Assembly: GCA_013396915.1 (NCBI GenBank)
Contig: VWZL01002573.1
Span: 531,927 to 595,926, forward strand
Direction of reading: 5' to 3'
Source: Stercorarius parasiticus
Taxonomy: Eukaryota; Chordata; Aves; Charadriiformes; Stercorariidae
Length of the DNA stretch: 64,000 nt
Shown: one piece after another, positions 24,601 to 36,887 of the stretch
Layout of the letters: each line of letters starts with the position of its first letter
Position numbering within the stretch: position 1 is the stretch's first letter
Translations under genes and position numbers: made by a program
The notes under the pieces: generated by a model
Database searches by the model: none
What the model was told of the DNA's origin: nothing
What the model saw: only the letters and a program-made list of their open reading frames with translations

Positions 24601-27360
24601 AAAATTCACTATTTACTCTGTAATCCCAGTGCACCAGCGTCAGGGAACCAGTCTGTTCTCTGACAGTCCCAAAGAGAGAAGAACCACTGTAGTCCTAATT
24701 TTTTTTAAGTTTGACTTGTAGGCTTAGTTTTAAAGGACAGATACAGGACATGCCCTTTGAGCAGACTCAAATTTTGGAGCAGCCACATTACCCTGGGTAG
24801 CTGAGATCAAGCATCTGGTAATTTTCTCCCACTCTCGGATGAAACGCCAATGAGAGGATTATCCTACACAGTCCGGCAACCACAAAGAGCTGGAAACTAC
24901 AGAAGCAACTGTAATGATGAGTCTAAGGAAGACGTTACACGGCTTGAGCCAGGCACAGCAGATGGAGACAGTGGACTTCAAGGAAACACAATGACCCCAG
25001 TTCAACAGTGCCGGGACCTGAACACCCACCCGACGCTCTGCTGCCACAAGGCCATGAGCTAAGGAAAACGTGGCTGTTAAGAAACTCCAGCCAGAATGGA
25101 TTTTCTTAGTTACCGGTTGAAAGAAGGGAACATGGGCACTTCAAGCTCACATCTAACAACTACACCTTACGTAGGCACCAAAACTCTTCATACTTGGCCT
25201 TAAATGAAGTTTAAGGCAAAACCAGTACCTGTAAACAAGGTTTCATGCACCAAGAGGATACCCATAATGCTTGTGTTAGCAAGCTCAGAGACACAAGGTA
25301 CGTATGCGTGTATTTCCCTCTATTTCATAAGCTTTTAGCTCCATTTCTCCGTATTAAGTTGAGCTCTGAATTAGTGTAATTTGCCGCAACAGGTTTATTC
25401 ACATCAAGACAAAGCCGGGGCAGCATTTTTCAAAAAAAGGATTAGATGACTGTAACTACTGCCATCTGCACTTATGCGTGTTTAGACTCTGAGAAGGGTA
25501 ATCACCACACTTCAGGGCATGATCTGCAGGGGTCAGACAGATAATCTTACGCCCATCTTTCTGTTTTTGACATTGCCCAATTGGGTAGGTGCATAATAGA
25601 GGATATTAGTCTTCCCTCAAGCGTTAGTTATTCATCACTGCCAGAGGCAGCTTTACAGATCTAAGATGATGAGCCAGTCTAGGATGGCAACCTGTTCTCT
25701 CAAACTCCAAAACGCACTCCGCAGTCCAGGGCTCAAAGGCAACACGGTATTTCAGGTACAAATACGAGACTACCTACGAGTACGCCACAAGATTTCATGG
25801 AGCAATTCTGGAAAGGATTACTATTATACCAAGGGCCTCCAGACCACCAAAGACAGCGAGTGTTTTATGGAGGGTTTTCTGTTTGTTAAATTTCCATTTA
25901 AATAACAGGCAGAAATTACAATATCTTGCATTTAAACTTAGGGCAAATATATAGATACAAATCAAGTATTACTCCTACAACTGGTGTTAGTTTTCAATCT
26001 GTATAACCCAAGATAGGCCTAAGGATTTCAGCCTTAGTTTCTCTATCATTTGGAAATACCAGTGTAATCTTCTGAGGCTACACAGAAGGTTGACACATTT
26101 CTTTATAGAGACACAACAAGGCCACTTTGACATAGGAAAGAAAACGGTTCTCACAGACACATTTACGAGCAAAACAAATTAAGAGTGTGAAAACAGCTGT
26201 ATTTCAAAATTTCGAGTGAGCAGTAAGTTCAACCTATTTATACATCTGATTTTTCACCTACTTATTGCAAGCATCTCCTCCCGTTTTGCTTATCAGCACG
26301 TACTCCTATTTTAAAAAACGAAGGATAAAGACTTCTTTTCATGAAGCTACTAGCCAGCAGGTAGATCCTGCAGGACAGAGGGGACCATCCTCTGGCTTGA
26401 GAGCTGCCCATGGAAACACCCCCTGGCCCTGGCCAGCCACCCCTCCTCCTCTCCCCAGCTCAGATGGTCACCTCCGAGATGGTGACCTGACTGCTCTGTA
26501 AGTCATTACGGTTCAAACGAGCTGGGTTAGCTTAAACACTTAAATTACAGTTCTCAGCCAACCCAGCACACTTAGACTGCGAGGGCGTAGGGAATATTTA
26601 TAAAACGCAGCCCTGTCATTAGATTCGAGACTCCACAATTCTCCAGCAAGAGCACGGAGGGCAGGGATGGGGTTCACCAGCAGAGAACGTGTCGCATGTG
26701 TAAACTTCAAAATAACTTTTGTGACTTCTAGTGAGGTCCCACTCCACAGCAAAGTGACTTTACGTAACTCACTCATCAATAAACGGCACCACTACAGTAC
26801 AACGGGGGTTTTTTAGCTCAGCATTTCAAATAAGGAGGTAATTTTTTTTTCACCACACTTTAGAGAGATGGGATTTGTTATCCAACCATTTTATGGATTG
26901 TGAAGAAAAAAAAAAAACAAAACAGAAAAGGAAATAGAGTTCAGATTTTTTTTTAAATGCTCTGATAATCTAGTTTAAAGATGGACTACCTGACACTGAA
27001 AATAACTTTTTCTAGACATGCTATAGGGTTTACAGAAACTTTCAAGTGGAAACCTTCAACCCAGGCGTTCCCATCACTGACACTTCACCTACGGCCATCT
27101 CTAACAGGAGCAAATTCCACCTTCCATATGCACCGGTTAGACTGGAACATGGGGAAGCTCAATGTGCTTGAATTTCTTGGGGTGAAACTGACACCCTTAA
27201 TAATGCTACCCCTGCAGGGTTGTTTGCCCTAAGAATTATTTACAAACCGATCAATTTTCACAGCAATTGATGGGAATAGAAAAGTCATCATTACTCCCAA
27301 CAATGAGACAATAAATAGGTAGAAAGAAGATAAATTACCTGTCTAGAACCATTCAGCAAG
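21661..27360. other. Intergenic sequence, nothing recognised
   Basis: 5.7 kb with no supported exon. It contains A/T runs near 24,200 and 26,840-26,950 and otherwise unique-looking AT-leaning sequence. Confidence 0.45.
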
Positions 27361-27460
27361 TCACAGAATCATAGAATGGTTTGGGTTGGAAGGGATCTTT
27401 AAAGCCCATCTAGTCCAACCCCCCTGCCATGGGCAAGGACATCTTCAACTAGATCAACAA
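27361..27460 (-). repeat. CR1 LINE 3' terminal scrap
   Basis: The plus strand reads CAGAATCATAGAATGGTTTG, then AAGCCCATCTAGTCCAACC, then CCTGCCATGGGCAAGGACAT, the reverse complement of a CR1 end. Only about 100 bases remain. Confidence 0.92.
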
Positions 27461-30400
27461 AGGCTGTTTCAGCTCACCCTAAAGGAATCTCCTGGTGCCT
27501 GGCTTCTTGGTGGGCAGAACATAGCTAAAGCCTAGATCTTTTAACCAAAACACGTTCTAATCCTTTACTGCCCCATTTCCAGATCTGTAAAGTGATATTA
27601 ACAATGGGTTTATTAAGTTTATTTCAAGCAGGTTTCACACAACAGTTTAGATTTGTTTTAATATCAAAGCAACCTCTAGACAAAAACCACCAAAAGAACA
27701 CCATTTTACCCTAATTTGGTTCCTCGCCAAAGCCCGTAGTTCAAACCGGGTACATCAAAAAGCCCCAAGCTTCAGGCAAGAAATCCCAATCTAGCTTTGC
27801 CGGCGTAGCTAGAGTGGTGCTGTTTCAATGATCGTAGCTCATGCCTCGTGTTCTGGCTCCTCACGGGCGCCAGGTTCTGAGCGAGAAAAACAGCAGACGC
27901 AGACAGTTACTCTGAGCCTTCGTTTCAGGATTTGGCATCGCAATAACCAGCCTGCTACTCGGATCTCTGCCGAAAGCACGCGCAAAGTCTAGAAGATGAA
28001 GCCTTTTCTTTAGACCAAAAGATTCTCACAGCAATTAATGGAAAAATAACTGCCAACAACACATGCATCATACAATACAACTCAAATCTTTAAAGGAAAG
28101 CTGCAATCTGAAATTCCTTCTGAAGCTTATTGGCGCGGCACTATCGTACGTACCTTTTCACCGCTTCTGAACTGCTAGCCATGCCCCTCATCCAGAAGTC
28201 CTCTGAGTCACACACATGAATAACGGAAGCATTCCTTTCCTTTGAATCTACAAAATCCAGCTAATGGATATGAAGAAAAGAAAGAAAATACTGAGGAATT
28301 TAGACTTAAAAAAAAAAAAAAAAGAGAAGGGGAATTTTCTCAAGTATCAGAATTTATTGGGAGATGGAGGACTTTTGTTCTAAAGAACCCCTCAAAGTAG
28401 TAAGGTAGAGGGGAGGTGAGGGGGTGTTTTTGGTGTAGCTTAGGGCTCATTTGGACTGAGAAATGACAGCCCTGGAAGATTCTTCACCCTTCAACTACTT
28501 TGCCTGCTTGAGAGACATTAAGCACCGTTAGTACGCTTAGCATGCTCTTTCCCTCACCTCTGCTGCTGAGTCCCTTGCCTGCTGCCCGCACTGGAAGAGT
28601 CTGTCTGGTCTTGGTGACTTCTGGTTCATAACCTAAGTTCGTAACTCCTGATTTCGGGCAGGGCTCTCCTACATAATTGACACAACTTGTGTCAACAGTA
28701 TAAGAGGAACCATCCCCTATCTCTTCACCCACAACTGAAGCTCGGGCAAATGGAAAACAGGGCAGGAAGAGATCGTAACAAACTGACTGCGTGGCATGAA
28801 TCAACCCAAGAGTTAGCAAGGTACAGGTGTCTCTTCTACAGAGTTCCCAAGGGTGCAGGAAAAGGCGCCCGTTCTTGTAACACAGCTTCTTTCCCCTGCA
28901 GCACTTTGCACTTTGGCAAATTGCACGCCTCCCCGACAAAGAGACCATATCTACCCTCACCTTGGCTACGCTCTCCCTCGTCTCTTTCTGCCAGATAAAG
29001 CATCCAGCACCTGGTGCCAGCCAGAGGATGGAATTCATGAGAAGTGTTTCGAGGATCAACGCGCGGGATCCATCCTATATAAGCTGATTACAGGATTTAC
29101 CGGACTCCTGACACCTAACGTCAGGCAGCCAGAATGCCAGATGTCAAGCTGGCTTGAGGAGAGACGGCTCTGACAAAACCAGGCTAAGGCAAAAGGCCCT
29201 AAGATTATCTGCTCTGAGAGGGATGTCATTGAGAGAATGAGACCGGCTGTGAACAGAGTGCTGCAATTATCATGCTGGGAAATGCTAATAGACTTACAGC
29301 AAGCAACGCATGACGAGAAGAGGGAAAGACTCTCACCAGCAACGCTGGTAGCATAGTTAATTGTGGATTGACTAGAAGAGCAAAAGTATTACCACGCAAA
29401 GATTGATGAATCACCAAGCCGTGTACCAAACAGGACAACTCCCTTCATCCATGCTATAAAACATCCATCTACAATTACCTCTGGAATTCACCTGCAGGAC
29501 TGTGCTGCTGCGCGCAGCCGGGGCACCCACTGGCACGGGGGATGCAAGGCCATCGCACCAAAATGAGGACAAACTCTTTCACCTTTTAATTCTCTTTCTT
29601 TGAGCTGGTGTACATGTTCTCAAATGGAAGGGATGACCATATTCTTTGGCATTGTAAACGTTTAAATTTGTGCCCTTTTCTGAAAAACTCACCTGAGGAG
29701 AGGCAGAACTGGGTGCCGCAACCAGGAGGTTCATAGTTACAGAAGAAGCTTGAAAAGGTTAAACTTAGAGGTTCAAAACCAACCTGAGAAAGAGCAATCT
29801 CAGCATTTAATATTTTATTATTTTAAGCAAAAACATGTTTATTGAGGGAGGGAAACTTGACTCACTATCTGAGCATCTGGGATTACCAGTACTGTATTTA
29901 TGAAAGAGGCTGCAGTACACGGCTCTCTGCAATTGCTCTGATCTCTGCATCTGCGGTTCCAGGCTCTGCCCGCGTTACCCTCTGACAGACGGGAAATCAT
30001 ACGAACCTATTTTCCTGAGACTGCCCTTAGGAATCAACCAGCTGAGTCTTGCAAACCAGCTCTATCTGCGCGAACGGCGTGCGCTCATCAGCCCCGGGAC
30101 TGTTCTCATTAACCCTATTACCAGAGCACCCATCGGCCCTGCACAGAACCAAGCCCTCGGCGCCCTCCACACCACAAAGACACGGCCGGCTGTTATTCCA
30201 AGGAGTTTACGGCCTAATTAAACACAAGAATATGCATTTGTGTATAGGAAATAGGCACGGGAAGCCCGCGTCCATTCCCAGGAGAAACGCCATGCCAAAG
30301 GCAGCACTTCGCCACCTGCTTGTCCACTCCCACAGCGGGTGGCATGCAGTTTTTATTTACTTGTATTATTTACTTATATTATTTACTTACTGGTATCTGC

Positions 30401-30709
30401 TTCATTATGTACGTATTTTAATGTTTTGTTATTTTTTAGGGCGAAGCCTAACGTGCTTACTTTCCAAAAGAGTGAAAAGTTTGCCGACGCACCTGTGAAA
30501 AATGAAGAGCAATTTTTTTTTTTTAATTATTTTTTTACAGCTGTATATAATCATCAGGCGCAATGTTGTAATAACTGCGATTTTACCACACACCTACAAA
30601 GCCCGGTCTGGGTCTGGGACGGGCAGCACTCGAGCCTGAACACCCCGGTTCTCCTCACAGCCTGGCTCCTTCCCGAGTCCCGCCATCTCCCTCCAGCCCC
30701 ACCGTCTCC
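27461..30709. other. Intergenic sequence; possible unrecognised retroelement and a GC-rising edge before the gap
   Basis: No exon recognised. The segment 28,460-29,580 has LTR-like traits, including two TATA-like boxes, CCTATATAAGC near 29,074 and GCTATAAAAC near 29,453, but I do not recognise a family. GC content and CpG rise from about 30,600 to the assembly gap. Confidence 0.4.
30353..30390. repeat. Three-copy tandem repeat of a 13-base unit
   Basis: The unit TTATTTACTTRTA is present three times in direct succession, the last incomplete. Simple AT-rich tandem repeat; no function inferred. Confidence 0.7.
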
Positions 30710-31123
30710 NNNNNNNNNNNNNNNNNNNNNNNNNNNNNNNNNNNNNNNNNNNNNNNNNNNNNNNNNNNNNNNNNNNNNNNNNNNNNNNNNNNNNNNNNNN
30801 NNNNNNNNNNNNNNNNNNNNNNNNNNNNNNNNNNNNNNNNNNNNNNNNNNNNNNNNNNNNNNNNNNNNNNNNNNNNNNNNNNNNNNNNNNNNNNNNNNNN
30901 NNNNNNNNNNNNNNNNNNNNNNNNNNNNNNNNNNNNNNNNNNNNNNNNNNNNNNNNNNNNNNNNNNNNNNNNNNNNNNNNNNNNNNNNNNNNNNNNNNNN
31001 NNNNNNNNNNNNNNNNNNNNNNNNNNNNNNNNNNNNNNNNNNNNNNNNNNNNNNNNNNNNNNNNNNNNNNNNNNNNNNNNNNNNNNNNNNNNNNNNNNNN
31101 NNNNNNNNNNNNNNNNNNNNNNN
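30710..31123. other. Assembly gap (414 N)
   Basis: A run of undetermined bases. The left flank is GC-rich and C-rich, and the right flank is a CR1 copy. Two long reading frames that span it (321 residues plus strand, 298 residues minus strand) consist mostly of unknown residues and are not genes. Confidence 0.99.
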
Positions 31124-31302
31124 CAGAGTCCCTCCCCAGCTTTCCTGGAGCCCCTTTAGGGCCTGGAAGGGGCTGGAAGGTCTCCCCGGAGCCTTCTCCA
31201 GGCTGAATCCCCCCAACTCTCTCAGCCTGTCCTCCCAGCAGAGGGGCTCCAGCCCTTGGAGCATCTTTGTGGCCTCCTCTGGCCCTGCTCCAACAGGTCC
31301 AT
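31124..31302 (-). repeat. CR1 LINE fragment abutting the gap
   Basis: The plus strand reads GAGTCCCTCCCCAGCTTTCC, GGAAGGTCTCCCCGGAGCC, ACTCTCTCAGCCTGTCCTCC. This is the reverse complement of the block seen in the copies at 3484 and 8059. The 3' end of this element must lie inside the gap or be missing. Confidence 0.92.
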
Positions 31303-33085
31303 GAATCACCTCCACAGAGCTGAAGATGTTGGGCACCTGCACTGAGGGGACTGCAAATGACAAAGCCCTGCTTTCAACTAAATGTGAAGGAAGCTTTGAC
31401 ACTCCAGGAGCGAGATGTGCTGCCAGGGTTATCCCAAGGAACAGGCTCAACGCTCAGCAGTTCCTGATACCACCCTGACCCGCGGGGACGTTGCAGGTGC
31501 CTCCTTGGCACTGCGGTGGCCACTGGAACACCTCTGCCACAGGAGCAGCCAATGGGGCGAGACATCAGCCCCACTGAAGCGTCAGGCACATCTAAAGTGT
31601 GAGCTGATAAAGAACGACCATCACGTATCTTAACCCAAAACTACTGAAGGTCCTCATTTGAGGGTAAATACAGTCTCCATTGAGGGCAGCTCTGATGGAA
31701 GATAAATTTGAATTAAGTTTTATCTAAGAAGTATTTTCATCAATAGTGATAGATTTGCAGTGAGTCTTTTTCTAGGCATGGAAACCCCTCTCCTTCGCTT
31801 TTCACTGTACACTTGTGTAAGCTGAATCTTGGAAATGGATACAATAATTTGTGTTGTTTTGATAGAGTTAATTAACTGATGCAATCCCACATTCTGAAAA
31901 TGAAATTGTAGGGATACACTTGCGAAGTCTGCTCTATAATTGAGTTCATCCTCCAGGCGCGGGCTTTATCTAGGAGATCTTACAGGGTGCATCTTTTTGA
32001 CTCATGGAAAAAGCTCTGGCGTGGCACAGCATCTGCCTTCCTCTGCAGGACTGGTGGGGAATGCTCGGCATCCCCGGCTGCTCTCCCCAGTAGAAACCAT
32101 CTACGTTGGAATGACTTTTCAGCCCTGATGGAGGCAAAGCTCGCCATCCCTCATGCAATAGAATAATAGAAAGTTCACTCCGATTTAGAAATAACTGACT
32201 CCCGATTTTAACAGAGTGATTTCTAAGTCTGCTTGGACAGGGGTCTGTCCTACCAAATATACTGGGTTAATCATCATGATTATATCAGTAGAGCTGTGGA
32301 GTCAGTGCATCTGAACGCTTAGTTGCTGGGTGGCATTTACCCAGCCCTTAGAGACCTGTACTTGTCACGCCGACCATCAGTCACCACCGGCCGCCTGTCA
32401 CCAGCAGGGACTGACAGATCCTGGCTGCAAGGGGCTTCCCATGCCGCGGGGTTCCCAGCAGGCCCCAAGCAAAAGCAGCATGAGTGTAGGTAAATAACGA
32501 TGGAAAACCACATAATCCTCATTAGAAATCTACTCGGCAGCAAAAACAGAGCAATCCATTTCTACAGAAATTCTGGAGCGCCATCAATTTGCATTGCTGA
32601 GTAGAAAAGTAACGATATAATTGAGAAATGCTCAGAGTAATAATTACTGAAAATAAGCTGTTCACAAAGCTTCCGAGTATGACTTAAGGGAGGTGTCACG
32701 GATGCAGGAACTTTTACTCCATTACACTGTATATAAAGTGAGTGTAACATTCCTATAAAAATGGAAACGCATACAGAGAGTTAGTGGAAGAGTCTCCCTG
32801 TCATCCTCCAGGCTACTGAAAAAAAGTAGGAAGCAGGAAGATTTCCATGGAGAGGTAGTAGAGAAGATGCACTTATTTATAAAAAAAAAAATAAAAAAAT
32901 AATCCTGTGTTCATTTCCCAAGCCTTCTCATTACTTTCTACAGATTTAGAGGAAAGGTTTAACTCCAGACAGTGGCTTGAGATGGGGACTCAAGCGTGGT
33001 TCCACGGAACGGGTCACTCCTACGCGCCATGGGCAGAGCACCCCTCCAACAGAGATGCCGGTCATACGCGTCACACAACACGCAC
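31303..33085. other. Intergenic sequence, nothing recognised
   Basis: Non-coding sequence between the CR1 at the gap and the proposed KIF5C polyadenylation site. No exon recognised. Confidence 0.45.
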
Positions 33086-33111
33086 ACCGCAAAGTTTAGT
33101 TCAATTTTATT
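33071..33111 (-). terminator. KIF5C: Candidate distal polyadenylation site of KIF5C
   Basis: On the minus strand AATAAA occupies 33,111-33,106. It is followed within 15-20 bases by the tract GCGGTGTGCGTGTTGTGTGA (33,090-33,071), a strong GU-rich downstream element. This is the standard layout of a vertebrate cleavage and polyadenylation site, so a minus-strand transcript plausibly ends near 33,085-33,095. Other AATAAA hexamers at 33,323-33,328 and 35,065-35,070 could serve as nearer sites but have weaker downstream tracts. Assignment to KIF5C is inference from orientation and position. Confidence 0.55.
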
Positions 33112-36100
33112 TTCCACTGTAACGGTTTTCGAATGATACATCATGCAGTCTGCCAGTGTATCCATCCATCTCTGATAGAGTTTTAGAACGAAGATAAAAG
33201 AGTTATCTCCACGGGATGGGGGAAGGAAGGTGAGATCTGCTATCAAGAGTTTAATACATTTCAGCATCGTTTGATGCAATGGCAAAAAATTTCCCCTTGT
33301 TACCAGCAAAACGTGTCCACAATTTATTTTTTCCTAAATTGAACACTACTGTAAAGATACATAGAGCCCAGAGAATACACATCTGCAGTACACGTTACAC
33401 ACTTTACAAACTAGACATGTAAACTCTACAGAATGCCTCAACCCCCGTGGTTCTCCCACAACGAAAAGTGTTTCAATGGACAAGATTGTGAGAGCGAGAG
33501 AGGAACTGGTGGAGCGGCGTTCCATCCTGCACAGCGGATGTTCTCCAGTGCGCTTCGCAGTTCGTACAGGCACAGTGAAGACGAAAATCAAAGCAAGGGT
33601 AGATTCAGATTATCCTGCCAATTTATTTTTGGATCCCTTCCATTTCCACTGGAGATGATGTACTTCATTCCTGTTTACACAAAGTCTTTCTCCTCCAATA
33701 TGGGAAATTTGATTAGGCCTTTTCCTTTTGGACCTGTACAATCATTTGGTTTAAATACCCATTTATTCAAATGAAACAATGTTCAGCTTAAAATTCTTTA
33801 TTTCTTTTATTTCCCCAGCCTTATTTATCAAAATTTCAGGCCAACATGCATCTCTGTCCATTAGGCTTTATAAAATGAAATTTAAAAGTTACTCATAAGG
33901 TTCTCTAGGCACAAATTATTGAAGTTAAGTTTTTTGTGACTTATTTTTTAGTTTTCAATATATTCAGGATAATCCACTCTCACCCTTGCTGAGTTAAATA
34001 CAAACTTAAAAATGCATCAGCCAAGATCTTTCCAGGTTTAAAACTTTCCTTGCTTTTGAGAGAAAACAAGTCGATGAAACATGAACTCAAGGACAAACGC
34101 AAGATATTTGAATGTATCATGAAGAGAAGCTCAAATGAGCAGGAAATACTTTTTAATTACTAGCAAAAAGAACAATATGCACTTTAGTTCCATCTGAAGT
34201 ACATTTTCCATCTGTGAACAGTATTTCCACCAAAATTTGTCCCATGCATGACATCTGAAGATGTGAAATTTAATTCGCGCTATACAAATCACAACTTTTA
34301 AATTAGCCTAGAATAAATATAACACAACATTCAAAGAGCAAAGAAAGTAAGATAGCATCAAGTAGTGGAAATAGCAGGAGACAGGTTTTGATCTCTGCAG
34401 AGCAGATGTGTGGGTTTTGTTTCTATATATAAAATGTGTAAGACTTAAAAATGGTACAAAAGTTGAATATACAGTACGCAATACAAACTTAAGTTGCCTG
34501 ATCAAACTAGGCTTACAAAACAAGCATCTGTATATAAGCAGAGTAAGTTCGATTCACGGAATTAATAATTTCCAATTGAGAAAATACCTTCTGCATTTCT
34601 TTTCGAGAATTTTAGCCTAAGGCATCTTTTCAGCGTTTCGGTTGTAGAAAGGCCTCCGACAGTCTTGATGTAAGAAGTTAACTTGGAGAAACTTACATTA
34701 TTTTCGCTAGATGAACTGACTGGCTGATCAGCACTAGCACAATTAAGAGATGTCAAAGCTAACTTATTACTCAAACTGAAGAGAGACGTCTCAACTGACA
34801 CACGGAACTAATGGTGATGCTGCGAGCAACTTAATACGGTTTTTAAGCTAATGCTGCATCTACAATACACTTCCATACCCACCTTGGAATTCGAGAGACA
34901 GAACCAAAGTTTTACTACAGTACAAAATCTTTGACAGCAATTAAGTTCGGTATCTTTTCCAAGCAACTGTTTTAGAACCAAACCAAGAGGATCATTAGTT
35001 CATAGTAGAAATTTCAGCTCTGAACAGCTGATAAGATAGCACAGAGTAGTTCTGAATTAGTAATTTTATTAAAGATTGCATATGGCAAGTTCACAGTTCA
35101 TTTTTCTGGCAGTGCACATGCACATAAAGAAAGAAAATATAAAACTTTGAAAAATACAAAATAAATTAAATACATGCAAATTTGCAACTTCATTAAATAT
35201 TTTTAGCAAAACGCTCCCCAAAATAGTGCAACATTTAAAAAAAAAGAACAGTTAAATTAAGTCCAACTTACTTTGCAACAACCTAAATAATTTCAGTAGA
35301 AAAAAAAAATCTAAAGTCAATTCACAATCTTTCAAAACGCTCTACACGAAACTAAATAGTTCTACGCCTACTAACAAACACGTTCAGAAATCTAAAAAAA
35401 AAAAAAAAATCAATCTCAAATTAAATAAGAGCAAACGTCTGCAAAACAAGACCGGAGGGCTGTGCTGGGCCGTACCCTTCCTGGAACCCGCGCTCCGTTG
35501 GGACGCAGGGGCGCGTACTCTACACACCTGCGGAAGGAGGATATGTGTGTGTGGCACAGAAGCGGGAGGAGGAGCAGGAGCTTCTGCCGCCCAGCGAAAC
35601 CTTCCCAGAACGATTCCAGTGCCCCCCAGTGCTGAGAAGATGGAAACTTTCTGTCTGGCACGAAAGAGAGATCGGAGAAAGGCAAGCGATCTCATCCTTA
35701 CCTCCGTGCGCACAAGCGTGCCATCTGTACAACAGGGACGACTTGCCTGTTGTAACTTACAATGACGTTCTTTTCCCCTTGCAATATGCTCTTCACCTCC
35801 TAATAAACGCATTCCCAAATTTGATCTGCAAAGGACAGCTCGAGTATACAACTGTCACCTCCTTTTGGACTCTCTCTATATAATTTTTTTAAGGTAGGGA
35901 CTGAGGTTTGGGGGATTATTCTTTTTTTTGTTTCTTTAAAGTAGCGTCTGTTCTGGTGGGGACAGTTCACTCCGGTACCTGAATTCCCGAGTGAACGGAT
36001 CGGGGCTTGCTGAAGGCGTGCGGGAAGGGGAAAGGGGGGAGGATGCTTGTCGGCTTTTCCGAGACAAGATTTCCACAGCATTCTGAAAGCCTTCAAAATT

Positions 36101-36887
36101 TCATAGAGAACAACGCTTACAAACACATGGCTAGCCATCACACTCCAGGAAAACCCACCACTGTAGGGAGAACTACAAGCAGATCGGTTCTTAATTTTAA
36201 GATAGGTCACACAGATATATTCATGTAACTACCAAACTTCAAAACCTAGATCTATACTAACAGATTTCTCTGCATCCCATTTGATCTTTACCAGGTACTG
36301 CAATAAAGGTTATTTTATACAGTCCAAAGATTTTATCAGGATATTACAAATGGTTCTTTGGGGAAATTTACTTCTGAAAATGTAAGCAGTAAAATTAAAC
36401 CATATAGCAGCACATTTTCATCCCCTAAAAATATAAAATAATATGTATATTATACAGTAAATCAGTCATGACAGAGCACAATCACCTGCCTTTGATGGCA
36501 CTTGGTCATTGAATAATTAATTCTCTGCTGCCAGAAGATTTACTGATGCAACAGAGGACTTTGAAAAAGCATCAATCTGAGTGTAGAAGCCCCAACCTAA
36601 CCAGCGCCAAGGGGTCAAACGCAGTCAGTGAGAGATTCTGAGTGGCAGACTTCCTACCGTTACTTAGATGGTTATGTTAAATACATTGTACAAGTATCTG
36701 TAGAAGAGTTGAGCTGAACACTTCTGTACATGTGGAGATCCTACGAAGCTCAAAATACCCGGGACCAGTGCATTGCAGATGGCTGTAGGACGCGCAGGAT
36801 GAAGAGGATGTGTTTCGGGTTGAAGAGGGGGGAAAAAAAGAAGCTAGTGACTTAATGACAGTCCTTAGCATGCTAAGTGGAACTGAC
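33088..36887 (-). other. KIF5C: Proposed non-coding terminal exon (3' UTR) of KIF5C
   Basis: The minus strand at 36,888 has a strong 3' splice site: a CTAAT branch-point-like motif, then CTTTCTTGCTCTCTTTTGACAG, then the exon. The exon would run 3.8 kb to the polyadenylation site near 33,106. The sequence is AT-rich with U-rich stretches and no long conserved reading frame, as expected of a neuronal 3' UTR. It would pair with the donor 7 bases after the KIF5C stop codon. The paralogue KIF5B is, from memory, also known to have a 3' UTR in a separate last exon. The alternative is a continuous 3' UTR running directly from 42,747. A 155-residue frame at 35,384-35,851 within it looks like chance. 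Confidence 0.42.
35965..35996. repeat. Inverted repeat within the proposed KIF5C 3' UTR
   Basis: Perfect 8-base arms GTTCACTC (35,965-35,972) and GAGTGAAC (35,989-35,996) with a 16-base spacer; a further GG/CC can pair with a one-base bulge. It could form a hairpin in RNA from either strand. Confidence 0.6.

Noticed and set aside
28484..29059. 191-residue minus-strand frame
   Set aside because: No recognisable domain, composition not protein-like, no splice sites that fit; kept only as a possible retroelement remnant.
30339..31450. Frames of 321 and 298 residues
   Set aside because: Most residues are unknown because they cross the 414-base gap; the rest is CR1 and AT-rich repeat.
1..33085. 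LYPD6B or LYPD6 coding exons, expected downstream by mammalian gene order
   Set aside because: A search by eye of the minus strand for the FYNVRPPLDP-, CNRWAEDKWCPQ- and CCEGMICN-type segments found nothing; a tBLASTn search would settle it.
35384..35851. 155-residue minus-strand frame
   Set aside because: Ends in a run of Phe from a poly-A tract, shows no domain, and overlaps frames on both strands in a GC-rich patch.
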